Of a stretch of DNA of 27,348 nucleotides, positions 6,953 through 15,050 are shown piece after piece. Both the position numbers and the translations under genes were made by a program. Source of the stretch: JBEKHI01 sp050012355 (GTDB lineage: Bacteria > Actinomycetota > Actinomycetes > Streptosporangiales > Streptosporangiaceae). Location of the stretch: contig JBEKHI010000088.1 in NCBI GenBank assembly GCA_050012355.1, forward strand, positions 1 through 27,348. Reading direction: 5' to 3'. Position 1 is the stretch's first letter, and each line of letters begins with the position of its first letter. A model generated the notes under the pieces. That model saw only the letters and a list, made by a program, of their open reading frames with translations, was not told the DNA's origin and made no database searches.

Positions 6953-8479
6953 CTAGAGCGGGTCGTCGGAGATCGCGCGGATGACGCGCCCGTTGGCCTG
7001 CTCGATGGGAAGGCTGCGGTTTGTCATGGCTACGTGGACATCGCCGCTGCGTAGACGTATGGCCAGCGACGCGGATGCGCCGCGGCCGCGCCCGGCGTGG
7101 CCTGCCACGCCGAGGGATTCGTTGATATGCCAGCCGAATCCGATGCCGGGCATCGTGTCGCCGCCGGGCCAGACCCGCGGCCGCTGTGCCTCGCGGGCGA
7201 GCTCGGCGGGCAGCAGGGAGGCCCAGCCCAGGCCGAAGCGGACCAGGTCGGCTGCTGTCGCCCACAGGCCAAGGGCCGCCTGGACGGTGCCGACTTCCGC
7301 GGGTGCCGGGCGGAAGGCGCCTTCCTTGTTCAGCCCGTAGCCGGTGATGGCCCGCGCGTCAGCCGCTGGCCAGCGATCGGGGAACCACGAGCTGTTCATC
7401 CCCAGCGGGTCGAGCACCAGCTGGGATGCCGCGTCCGGGTACGGCAGTCCGCTGACATCAGCGATCAGCGCTCCGAGAGCGGCGTACCCGCCGATGCCAA
7501 TGGTGAAGGTGCCGAGCGTTCCACCGCAGGCCAGTACCGGCCCGGTCAGGGCTACCAGGTCGGGGACCGTCTCGGCGCGCACTTCGGCCGGGCTGTCTAC
7601 GCCGTCGGTGCTGGTGAGCAGTTCCCGGATGGTGATGGCGTCGTCGGCGAGCCGGACGGTGCGCAGGTGATCGTTCGCCCGGTCGTTTAGGTCCAGGCGG
7701 CCGTCGGCGACCAGCCGGAGCACGGCGGTAGCGGTGATCAGCATGGTGATCCTGTAGACCGGGAACCGATGAGTGGTGCTCAGTGGCTCGTCCCGGTCCA
7801 GGTCAGCCCAGCCGAGGGCCAGCTCCCAAGGCCGCCCGCCGCCGCTGCCGGCCAAGACCAGCCCGGGCAGGCCCAGCTCGCCCATTACCTCCTCCGCCAC
7901 GGCTGCTGCCTGCGCGGGGACCTCGCCTGCCGCCTCGGTGTGCGTCGTGGCGAGGCGGGCATCGGTGACCGCCCCGCCCACACGATGCGTCATCATCCCC
8001 ATAAGCCGATGTGGCGGCTCGGCCACCGCCAGCGCATGAATCTGTACGTTGCCGGCCAGGGCACGGACAAACAACGGGCGGTCGGCAAGGACGGTGACCT
8101 CGTCGCGGAGACCTCCGCTCTCGGCCAGGGAAGAAAGACTCGACACCAGCCGGCCTGACGTGATCCGGCTCAGGAACGGCTCCTCGAAGTGCTCGCTGAG
8201 CTCATCCTCGCCGGGCGCGGACCAGTCCGGCTGGCCGACCCCGGCGAATCGGGAAGCGATCCAGCGTATGTGCTCGAGCGCGGCGTCTTCGGGGTCCGGT
8301 TGGCCATCGCCGATGAGCTGCTTGAGCGCGGTCCAGCTCGGCTGGCCGTGCTCGCGAGCGATGACGAGCTGCGCGTCGTGCAGAGTGGGAAATTCACCGG
8401 CCGCCAACCGGCGTCGCGCCTCAAGCTTCAGGAAACGAAGGCTAGGGCGGTCGGGAAGTGAACGTGACTGATCGGACAT
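6953..8479 (-). CDS. Beta-lactamase-fold (PF00144-like) protein with catalytic motifs replaced
   Basis: A 508-aa protein with no signal peptide, so cytoplasmic. Residues about 12-55 are an N-terminal helical module (LEARRRLAAGEF, LVIAREHGQPSWTALK) found at the front of several actinobacterial proteins. Residues about 65-180 resemble the accessory domain preceding the hydrolase in ORF12-like proteins. Residues about 195-505 align with serine beta-lactamase/esterase domains (TATAVLRLVADGRLDLND; ITIRELLTSTDGV; GHAGRGRGASAS in the HTG-box position). However, the SxxK motif expected at FRIGSxxK reads FPVYRITM (Ser to Arg243, Lys to Met246), and the Y-x-N motif reads I327-G-I329. It is therefore probably a non-catalytic binding or scaffold protein. 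The ATG has GGGAGGGAC 8 nt upstream. It is intact and convergent with the phospholipase gene. Confidence 0.8.
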   Translation of the reverse strand: MSDQSRSLPDRPSLRFLKLEARRRLAAGEFPTLHDAQLVIAREHGQPSWTALKQLIGDGQPDPEDAALEHIRWIASRFAGVGQPDWSAPGEDELSEHFEEPFLSRITSGRLVSSLSSLAESGGLRDEVTVLADRPLFVRALAGNVQIHALAVAEPPHRLMGMMTHRVGGAVTDARLATTHTEAAGEVPAQAAAVAEEVMGELGLPGLVLAGSGGGRPWELALGWADLDRDEPLSTTHRFPVYRITMLITATAVLRLVADGRLDLNDRANDHLRTVRLADDAITIRELLTSTDGVDSPAEVRAETVPDLVALTGPVLACGGTLGTFTIGIGGYAALGALIADVSGLPYPDAASQLVLDPLGMNSSWFPDRWPAADARAITGYGLNKEGAFRPAPAEVGTVQAALGLWATAADLVRFGLGWASLLPAELAREAQRPRVWPGGDTMPGIGFGWHINESLGVAGHAGRGRGASASLAIRLRSGDVHVAMTNRSLPIEQANGRVIRAISDDPL

Positions 8480-8732
8480 GGTAGTCCCTCCCAGTGCCCG
8501 GGGGTCCGCGACATCGGGCGGGAAAGACGACCACCGATGGCTTCATGTGCACCGGTGAGCTTGGAGCTCTGCCCGCGGACCCAGAGGCGGCCGGAAACCA
8601 CCGTTCGTTAGTTTACGTCCGCGATCTGCTGCCGCCAACGTGGCGCCGCGCATCCGGCGGACCGGATCTCTGGACAAGGACATCAACCGCTGTATCCCTG
8701 TCTTATGTATATAGATAAAGCGATCAGGGCGG

Positions 8733-10322
8733 GTGCCGCGCTTTGCGGGCGTCTGGTCGGCGGGCGGCGGACCGCGATCTGGTTACGCAGCGGGCTACAA
8801 CGAGTATCTGGCGTCGGTCGGAGGCACCAAGGGTGTCCCCGACAAGACCTGCCGGGGTCAGGCCTGGGTCAGGCCGATCACCGCGCTCGACGCCTACCTC
8901 CTGGTATATCAGCTCGTCGACATCGAGGGCCTGACCTCCGAGCCGGACCAGCTCGCGAACGCGCAGCCGCCAACCGCGACCGCGCAGCCGTCGGCCACCG
9001 CGGACCTGTCAGCGCTGGCCGCGTCGGTGGTGCGCAGGGCGCCCGGCACCGACGGGCTGCCCGCTGCCTCACAGCTGCGCAAGCTCGGCGATCAGGCCAC
9101 CGCCGGCACTGGCAGCAACGCGATCGCGATCGGCTCGGACGGGACCAGAGATCACCAGCACGGCATGCTGCTTGGTAACCCGCACCTGCCGTGGCAGGGT
9201 GCGTTGCACCTGTACCAGGCGCAGTTCACGATCCCGGGCACGATGAACGTCGAGGGCGCCACGATAGTCGGCGTTCCGCTGGTCGTCGTCGGGTTCACCG
9301 GATCGATGGCGTGGAGCGAGACAACTTCGCGCTCGTGGACGGTTGTGCCGTACCAGCTGACGCTGGTCCCCGGCCATCCCGCCGAGTACGTCTACGACGG
9401 CAAGGCCACGGACATGACCGGCCAGACGGTCACCGTGCCCGAGCTCACCGCCGGTGGCACGATCAGCGAGATCAAGCACACGGTCTGGTACACCCGCTAC
9501 GGAGCGGTGCTCAGCGGGTATCAGGGAGTTCCGTTGGGGTGGAGCACCACGACCGCGTTCGCGCTCGACGACGCGGACGCCGGCAACTTCCGGTTCCTCA
9601 ACCAGTTCCTCGGCATCGACGAGGCGCCCTCAGTCACCCAGGTGCTTTCGGTCCTGAAGGAGTGCGAGGGCGGCCCCTGGAACAACACGGTCGCGTCCGA
9701 CTCGGCCGGCCGCGCCCTGTACGCCGACATCCAGTACGGTGCCACCCTGGTCAAGTCGCAGGTGGTGGCCATGTGCCGGTCCTCACGGGGGGCGCTGCTG
9801 TTCTCTTTCTTCTGGGACAACGCGCTGTCCGACTGGGACGCCACCTGGTCGCACCCGTTCCAGGCCACCGATCCGCTCGGCACCCCGTACGGGCTGAACA
9901 CGGCCAGTTCCTGGGTTCAGCAGTCGTTCGGCAGCGCACTGGAGCAGATGAACGCTTCCGGCTTTCCCTACGACCTCGCGCTCGGTCAGGTGCAGTACGT
10001 GACGCTCGACGGCCAGAACATCCCGCTGCCTGGCGGCCCGGCCGACCCCAACGGCGAGCTCAACGCCATGAACATCAACTCGCCGGGTGCGATCCCCGGC
10101 ACTAGCTCCACCTACATCCAGGTCGTCACCTGGGCGGCCGGCGACGCCTGCCCGGAGGCCGCCACCGTGCTTGCCTACTCCGAGTCAGAAAACCCGGCCT
10201 CGCCGCATTACGACGACCAGACCAAGCTGTTCTCCCGCCGTCAGTGGGCGACCGGCTACTTCTGCCCGGCCCAAGTGGCCGCGCACGCGGTATCGACCAC
10301 AGTCGTGTCCGGTGACCGCTGA
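8733..10322 (+). pseudogene. Penicillin-acylase-family Ntn hydrolase remnant (5'-truncated, internally deleted)
   Basis: Open for 529 codons, but only part of a penicillin/AHL/aculeacin-acylase precursor (normally about 750-800 aa). Homology starts abruptly at SGYAAGYNEYL, which is normally around residue 140, so the signal peptide and first half of the alpha chain are missing. CRGQAWVRPIT follows as expected. The autoprocessing site is present: TGSNAIAIG (Ser128 is the would-be N-terminal nucleophile), then GMLLGNPHLPW. After SAGRALYADI the sequence jumps within about 15 residues to CRSSRGALLFSFFWD, a motif near the C-terminal end. By comparison with the family (beta chain about 545 aa, here about 402), about 140 residues are gone in frame. 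The end (SPHYDDQTKLFSRRQW) is normal. There is no Shine-Dalgarno or signal peptide at any available start. It could be a recent pseudogene; a functional minimal variant is unlikely. Confidence 0.65.
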
Positions 10323-10333
10323 CGCCTGGCGAC

Positions 10334-10365
10334 TCCTCGGCCGGCCCGATCGGGCCGGCCGAGGA
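10334..10365. terminator. 32-bp perfect palindrome downstream of the acylase remnant
   Basis: A fully self-complementary 32-bp sequence (arm TCCTCGGCCGGCCCGA) 12 nt after the acylase stop. As RNA it would form a very strong GC hairpin, so a terminator is the simplest reading. Confidence 0.85.
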
Positions 10366-10388
10366 ACCCGGCTGAAGCGCCAACAAGG

Positions 10389-10417
10389 TTGACACTCATT
10401 TATCACGTACTTAAACT
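10389..10417 (+). promoter_or_regulatory. Candidate sigma70-type promoter in an AT-rich island before the chitinase
   Basis: TTGACA (10389-10394), a 17-bp spacer and TAAACT (10412-10417). It sits in an unusually AT-rich stretch (about 10385-10465) that contrasts with the surrounding GC-rich DNA. A second possible -10, TATGAT, is at 10418-10423. It lies about 100 nt before the chitinase ATG. Confidence 0.55.
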
Positions 10418-10515
10418 TATGATAACTAACTATTAAGAAACTTTACTATTTAATATGTCATAACGACGCGGGGGATTGACCTCGGGAAGCTAACTCGATG
10501 ACCGGAGGAGGAACG

Positions 10516-11820
10516 ATGGACCCAGCCGTCCCGGAACTGCCACCCAGACCGAGAAGGAGCAGAGCCCGAAGGGCTCGCATGCTGATCGCCACGCTGGGCA
10601 CGGCGTTGCTCGCGGTCACCTGCATCGCCGCGACCGCGGCGGCGCGGGAGAACTCCCCGCGCACGGGCCAGGTGCGCCAGACGGCGAACCTGAGCGTGGA
10701 CACGACGTCGGCGCTGACCGACAACTGGTACGAGTCGGCGCCGTACTACAGCGTGCTTGACTCGGACGCCCCCGACCTCGGGACGGTCATGTCGGCCACC
10801 GGCCAGAAAGCGTTCGACATGGCCTTCATCCTGGCGGACGGCAGCAGCTGCACCCCGGCCTGGAACGGGACCGACCCGGTATCGAGCGACACGCAGGTGG
10901 CCGCGGTGATCAACGAGGTGCGTTCCGGCGGCGGCGACGTGATCGTGTCCGCGGGCGGTTACAACGGGACGAAGCTCGGCCAGGTCTGCGGGACCGCCGC
11001 CGCCACCGCGGCCGCGTACCAGCAGGTCATCACCGCCTACGGGCTGCACGCGTTCGACTTCGACCTCGAGGAACCAGAGATCGAGAACTCCGCCGCGATC
11101 GACAACGAACTGGGCGCCGCGCAGATCCTGCAGGCGGACAACCCGGGCCTGTTCATCTCGATTACGATCCCGTCCACCGCGACCGGCGCCAACTACTTCG
11201 GCCAGCAGTTGCTCGACGAGGCCCTGTCGCTCGGCTTCACCCCGAATGACTACACGATCATGCCGTTCGACGGCGGGTACAGTGGCGGCTCGGCGCAGGT
11301 CACCGCGCTGGAGGACTTCAACGCCCAGCTGGTCGCCGCGTTCGGCTGGAGCAGCTCGGTGGCTTACGCGCACGAGGGCTTCTCCGGGATGAATGGCCGG
11401 GACGACGACGGCGACTACTTCTACCAGAGCGACTTCCAGACGGTGCTCACCTTCGCGCAGAGCGTCGGCCTGGGCCGGTACACGTTCTGGTCGGTCAACC
11501 GCGACCGTGAATGCGATCCGGTGGACAACAACGACGTGACGTCGAGTGAGTGCAGCGGCGTGGCGCAGAACTCGTGGGACTTCACCGCCTACACGGTCGC
11601 GTTCGCCAACAGCGCGCCAGTGGCGACGTCGTCCCCGACTCCGTCCCCATCGCCGACTTCGACCGGCTCCTGCACGGCTGCCGCCTGGTCATCGACCGCG
11701 ACCTACGTCTCCGGTGACGTCGTGTCCTACGACGGCGATCAGTGGACCGCCAACCAGTGGAACTACGACGAGGTGCCTGGCGGTTCGTCGGGCGCCTGGA
11801 CCAGCGACGGCGCCTGCTAA
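10516..11820 (+). CDS. Secreted GH18 chitinase-like enzyme with C-terminal CBM5/12
   Basis: 434 aa. The N-terminus is Arg-rich with a hydrophobic segment (LIATLGTALLAVTCIAATAAA, ending near 43), i.e. a signal peptide for export. The GH18 TIM-barrel domain (about 65-370) has VIVSAGGYNG (beta-3 SxGG motif) and the catalytic strand FDFDLEEPE with D181, D183 and E185, where the Glu is the acid in substrate-assisted hydrolysis of chitin. The first Asp of the canonical DxxDxDxE is His178. A Pro/Ser/Thr linker (SSPTPSPSPTST) leads to a CBM5/12 chitin-binding module (385-434: AWSSTATYVSGDVVSYDGDQW). ATG 10516 is chosen over an upstream in-frame start because GGAGGAGGAACG directly precedes it. It is a single-gene unit between hairpins. 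Chitin or another GlcNAc polymer is the likely substrate. Confidence 0.87.
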   Translation: MDPAVPELPPRPRRSRARRARMLIATLGTALLAVTCIAATAAARENSPRTGQVRQTANLSVDTTSALTDNWYESAPYYSVLDSDAPDLGTVMSATGQKAFDMAFILADGSSCTPAWNGTDPVSSDTQVAAVINEVRSGGGDVIVSAGGYNGTKLGQVCGTAAATAAAYQQVITAYGLHAFDFDLEEPEIENSAAIDNELGAAQILQADNPGLFISITIPSTATGANYFGQQLLDEALSLGFTPNDYTIMPFDGGYSGGSAQVTALEDFNAQLVAAFGWSSSVAYAHEGFSGMNGRDDDGDYFYQSDFQTVLTFAQSVGLGRYTFWSVNRDRECDPVDNNDVTSSECSGVAQNSWDFTAYTVAFANSAPVATSSPTPSPSPTSTGSCTAAAWSSTATYVSGDVVSYDGDQWTANQWNYDEVPGGSSGAWTSDGAC

Positions 11821-11829
11821 CCGTGAGCT

Positions 11830-11863
11830 GCGGTGCCCGGGATCGCGGCAGCCCGGGCACCGC
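11830..11863. terminator. GC-rich hairpin after the chitinase gene
   Basis: GCGGTGCCCGGG (11830-11841) pairs perfectly with CCCGGGCACCGC (11852-11863) around a 10-nt loop, starting 10 nt after the chitinase stop. Confidence 0.8.
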
Positions 11864-12050
11864 TCACTCGTGACCGACGCCGGCGGGGAAGAACCCGAAC
11901 ACCCAGGAGCCGGGAGCGGCCGGATTGTCGCCGGCCCAGAATTCGGTCCAGTGTTCACTGCCCTCAGGGGTGACTGTTTGATTACCCGACGCACATGTAC
12001 CAGTGAGACCAGCCACGCGCCGTTATGGTCATACTCCTTGGTATTGAGGT

Positions 12051-12122
12051 GGGCCGTTGCTGGTCGGTGCTGCACCAACCGCATTCTTAGCTGGTTAATG
12101 CAGCACTCACCAGGAAAGGCCC
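12051..12122. other. 72-nt long imperfect palindrome (possible structured RNA or MITE-like element)
   Basis: Two 30-nt arms (12051-12080 and 12093-12122) are reverse complements at 24 of 30 positions around a 12-nt loop. Mismatches are symmetric and clustered (arm positions 6, 9, 15-16 and 25-26), giving short internal loops between paired blocks GGGCC, CTGGT, GTGCTGCA and AACC. It is too far from the chitinase stop, which already has its own hairpin, to be that gene's simple terminator. Nothing else in 11864-12212 looks like a gene. Confidence 0.6.
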
Positions 12123-12212
12123 GCTGCGCCGCGCCCCAGCTGCGGCCGGAACTTTCCGTAAACACATGAAAAATCGCGACTTGTCCGGACCGCCCCGCGG
12201 CACGCGGCCCAG

Positions 12213-12258
12213 CGATGGCCCATCGGTGGCGCTATACCCCCATCGATGGCCCATCGAT
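12213..12258. repeat. Two copies of palindrome CGATGG-C-CCATCG, centres 31 bp apart
   Basis: Copies at 12213-12225 and 12244-12256. The second extends to an 8+1+8 palindrome (12242-12258). The 31-bp spacing is about three helical turns. They lie 28-60 bp past the stop of the lacI-type gene, and an outer CGCTAT/ATAGCG pair (12230-12235, 12257-12262) adds hairpin potential. They could be a terminator or a paired protein-binding site. Confidence 0.6.
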
Positions 12259-12285
12259 AGCGGCGCGGATGCCCCCGCCGGCGAG

Positions 12286-13302
12286 CTACGCCGCGGGAGC
12301 GGGGCCGGTGGAGCCGCGGACCACTAGTTCCGGCTCGAAGAGCAGTTCCTCCGGGTAGACGGCGGCGTTCTCGATCTGGTCGACCAGCAGCGCCACGGCG
12401 GCCTTGCCCATTGACTCGATGGGCTGGCGGACCGTGGTCAGCGGCGGATCGGTGCAGTTCATGAACGCCGAGTCGTCGTAGCCGACGACCGACACCGCTC
12501 CCGGTACCGACAGGCCCGCCCGGCGGATCGCGCGCACCGCGCCGAGCGCCAGCGGGTCGCTGGCGCAGATTATGCCGGTGATGCCGTGCCGCAGCAGCCG
12601 GGTGGTCGCGGCCTGACCGCCCTCCAGCGAGAACAGCGCGTGCTCGACCGGGGCGACGTCGAAACCGGCGTCGGCGGTCAGCGACCTGAACGACTCCAGC
12701 TTGCGCCGCGACGGCATGTGATCTTCCGGCCCGAGGACCAGGCCGATCCGCTGGTGGCCGAGCGAGGCCAGGTGGGTGAAGGCCTGTTCGGCCGCCGTCA
12801 TGTCGTCGGTCGCCACACAGGGGAATTCCAGGTGCTCGATCGCCGCGTTGAACAGCACGCAGGGGATTCCCCGCTCGTGCAGCAGCCGGTAGTGGTCGTG
12901 CGGTGCCGCCTGCTCGGCGTAGTGCCCGCCGGCGAAGACGACGCCGGAGACCTGCTGCTCGAGCAGCATTGACACGTAGTCGGCCTCGGACATTCCGCCG
13001 GCGGTGCGGGTGCAGAGCACGGGGGTGAAGCCGCGCTGCGCGAGCGCCCCGCCGACCACCTCGGCGAGCGCGGGGAAGATCGGGTTCTGCAGCTCAGGGA
13101 GCACGAGGCCGATTAGCCGGGCACGCCCGCGGCGCAGTTGGGTGGGCCGTTCGTAGCCGAGCACGTCCAGGGCGGTCAGCACCGACTCCCTGGTCGATTC
13201 CGAGACGCCGGTCTTGCCGTTCAGCACGCGGCTGACCGTGGCTTCGCTTACCCCAACCTTCTTCGCCACGTCGGAAAGGCGCCGGGCTGGTGTCGCTGTC
13301 AT
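12286..13302 (-). CDS. LacI-family transcriptional regulator of the alpha-glucoside operon
   Basis: A 338-aa repressor-type protein. The N-terminal LacI HTH is textbook: RLSDVAKKVGVSEATVSRVLNGKTGVS (about 8-34), then the hinge region (ALDVLGYERPTQLRRG). A periplasmic-binding-like effector domain follows (IGLVLPELQNPIFPALAEVV; GHQRIGLVLGPEDH; VVGYDDSAFMNCTDPPLTTVRQP), typical of sugar-responsive regulators. I place the start at ATG 13302 (MTATPARRLSD) rather than at upstream in-frame Met codons, because the HTH begins here and the operator-like repeats 13304-13339 would otherwise be coding. There is no clear Shine-Dalgarno; TATCTT lies 7 nt upstream, so the mRNA may be leaderless. It is divergent from the ABC transporter/GH13 operon, which it probably represses, and probably autoregulated. 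Confidence 0.93.
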   Translation of the reverse strand: MTATPARRLSDVAKKVGVSEATVSRVLNGKTGVSESTRESVLTALDVLGYERPTQLRRGRARLIGLVLPELQNPIFPALAEVVGGALAQRGFTPVLCTRTAGGMSEADYVSMLLEQQVSGVVFAGGHYAEQAAPHDHYRLLHERGIPCVLFNAAIEHLEFPCVATDDMTAAEQAFTHLASLGHQRIGLVLGPEDHMPSRRKLESFRSLTADAGFDVAPVEHALFSLEGGQAATTRLLRHGITGIICASDPLALGAVRAIRRAGLSVPGAVSVVGYDDSAFMNCTDPPLTTVRQPIESMGKAAVALLVDQIENAAVYPEELLFEPELVVRGSTGPAPAA

Positions 13303-13303
13303 G

Positions 13304-13339
13304 CTGCAAAGATACGACATCATGCCGCAAGTATTGCGG
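13304..13339 (-). promoter_or_regulatory. Putative LacI operator: CTTGCGG and TTTGCAG, 21-bp period
   Basis: On the minus strand CTTGCGG (13331-13325) and TTTGCAG (13310-13304) form a direct repeat with 21-bp period, immediately before the regulator start. An inverted third copy makes CCGCAA-TAC-TTGCGG (13325-13339 on the plus strand, CCGCAA GTA TTGCGG). The heptamer resembles the CTTGCAG box known for Streptomyces MalR-type LacI proteins. Confidence 0.55.
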
Positions 13340-13488
13340 ATCGGCACCGGGTCTAGGGTCCGCGGAACGCGCCGCGATCGGCTAGTCACCCGAAACCGGC
13401 CGCAACGGTTGCCGTAAGAACCGGCATGTCAGCCCCTGCTAATGCGATGAGCTCGCCAGCGGCAACATCATCGTGATGAAGTTGTGTC

Positions 13489-13549
13489 CTTGCGAGTTTT
13501 AGTCCAGATCTTGCGATCTACAGTCGAGATACGTAAGTTGATTAATCAA
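13489..13549 (+). promoter_or_regulatory. Putative promoter and LacI operator of the ABC/GH13 operon
   Basis: CTTGCGA occurs at 13489-13495 and again at 13510-13516, the same 21-bp period as at the regulator's own start. The second copy overlaps a possible -35 (TTGCGA, 13511-13516), followed by a 17-bp spacer and TAAGTT (13534-13539) as -10. A perfect 12-bp palindrome TTGATTAATCAA (13538-13549) overlaps the presumed start region. The stretch 13480-13600 is AT-rich relative to its surroundings. This arrangement would allow repression by occlusion of RNA polymerase. Confidence 0.5.
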
Positions 13550-13613
13550 TATCTTCCATCAGATTCTAGCTCCATACCCGGTAATATCCCAGCACCGCAG
13601 GAAGGATCGGTCG

Positions 13614-15050
13614 ATGCACAGATGCCTCGGCAGACACCTCGGCAGACGGTCCGGCACAGCCGCCGGTTACCGCAGGACAGTCGGCCTCAGCCTCGTCGCG
13701 GTTCTCGCAGCCGCCGGCGTCGCCGCATGCTCAAGCAGCGGCTCTACCTCCGGATCCGCCGCTAGCGGCGGCCACGTCACGTTCAGCATCGACTGCGCGC
13801 CGAATTCCACCGATGCCGTCCTGCACAAGGCGTGGATCCAGGACGTCGCGATATTCGAGAAGCAGAACCCCAACATCACCGTCAACAGCATCTGGGCCGG
13901 TGCCCAGTGCGAAGTGCCGGCGACGTTCACCGCCCAGCTCGACGCTGGCACCGAGTCGAACGTGTACTACGCCTACTTCACCGACCTGGATCAGATTCTG
14001 CTCGCCGGGCAGGCCGCTGACCTCACGCCCTACATCAACTCCTCGACAATCCCGCTGTGGAATGACATCGTGCCGAGCGCGAGGAAGGCCTACACCGCGG
14101 GAACCACGATCTACGGCATACCGACGTCCAACTACGACCAGGGCCTGATCTACAACCGCGCCCTGTTCACCAAGGCGGGCCTTAACCCGAACGACCCGCC
14201 GACCACCTGGGCCCAGGTGGAGGCGGATGCCACCGCGATCGCCAAGCTAGGCAACGGCATCTGGGGCTTCGGCGACTACAGCTCGCAGAACGATGGCGGC
14301 TGGCACTTCTCCTCCTACGTCGACGCGCAGGGCCAGACAATGGTCAACTCGGCCGGCACCACGGCGTCGTTCGACACCCCGCAGAGCGAGGCGATCCTCC
14401 AGGCGCTGCACACCATGCGGTTCACTGACCACGCGATGAGCCCGACCCAGGGCCTAGCCTGGGGCACGCTGCAGAAGCAGATGGCGGCGGGCAAGCTCGG
14501 CATGTACATCGCCGCGCCGGACGACATCTACAACCAGATCGTCCCGGTGGACGGCGGCAACATCAACGACATCGGGATGGGCCCGCTGCCAAGTACCAGC
14601 GGCAGCCCAGCCGGTTCCCTGTCTGGCGGCAACGGCTACGTGTTCGCCAAGCGGGACACCCCCGCGCAGATCGAAGCCGGCATCAAGTTCATCAACTTCG
14701 AGGACCTGACGATCGGTCAGGGCCAGTTCAACTACGCCCGGCTCAAGGCGGATGGCTACATTGTCGGGTTCCCCGAGCCCGAGCTGTTCGACGGGTCGGC
14801 CGACACCGCGTACCAGGCGTCGCTCGACAAGTCCGCCACTATCAATGTGTCGTACTACGCACCGTTCTACGCACCGTTCAAGAACGGCACCGAGCAGTCG
14901 ATCCCGGAGCCGACGGATGCGCAAGCCGTCTACAAGTCCCTGGACCCGGCGATGCTCGCGGTACTCACCGATCCGAATGCCAATATCCCGCAGCTGCTAA
15001 AGACGGCCGCGGCCAACGTCAACACGATTCTGGCCAACAGCAGTGGCTGA
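13614..15050 (+). CDS. Oligosaccharide-binding lipoprotein of an ABC importer
   Basis: A 478-aa solute-binding protein of the family 1 (MalE-like) type. It has a long basic N-terminus and then a signal sequence ending in lipobox GVAAC (lipidated Cys39), followed by an SSSGS linker that tethers it to the outer face of the membrane. Hallmarks of the fold include FEKQNPNITVN, YYAYFTDLDQILLAGQAADLTPY, IYGIPTSNYDQGLIYNRALFTKAGL and the lid segment PSTSGSPAGSLSGGNGYVFAKRDTP. ATG 13614 is preceded by AGGAAGG. It overlaps the first permease by 8 nt, so the two are translationally coupled. Given the downstream GH13 alpha-glucosidase and nearby GH87 enzyme, the ligand is probably an alpha-glucoside (trehalose, maltose or nigero-oligosaccharide). 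Confidence 0.9.
   Translation: MHRCLGRHLGRRSGTAAGYRRTVGLSLVAVLAAAGVAACSSSGSTSGSAASGGHVTFSIDCAPNSTDAVLHKAWIQDVAIFEKQNPNITVNSIWAGAQCEVPATFTAQLDAGTESNVYYAYFTDLDQILLAGQAADLTPYINSSTIPLWNDIVPSARKAYTAGTTIYGIPTSNYDQGLIYNRALFTKAGLNPNDPPTTWAQVEADATAIAKLGNGIWGFGDYSSQNDGGWHFSSYVDAQGQTMVNSAGTTASFDTPQSEAILQALHTMRFTDHAMSPTQGLAWGTLQKQMAAGKLGMYIAAPDDIYNQIVPVDGGNINDIGMGPLPSTSGSPAGSLSGGNGYVFAKRDTPAQIEAGIKFINFEDLTIGQGQFNYARLKADGYIVGFPEPELFDGSADTAYQASLDKSATINVSYYAPFYAPFKNGTEQSIPEPTDAQAVYKSLDPAMLAVLTDPNANIPQLLKTAAANVNTILANSSG

Noticed and set aside
11689..12165. 158-codon minus-strand frame covering the chitinase tail and the intergenic palindrome
   Set aside because: Crosses a terminator and the 72-nt palindrome; no homology pattern.
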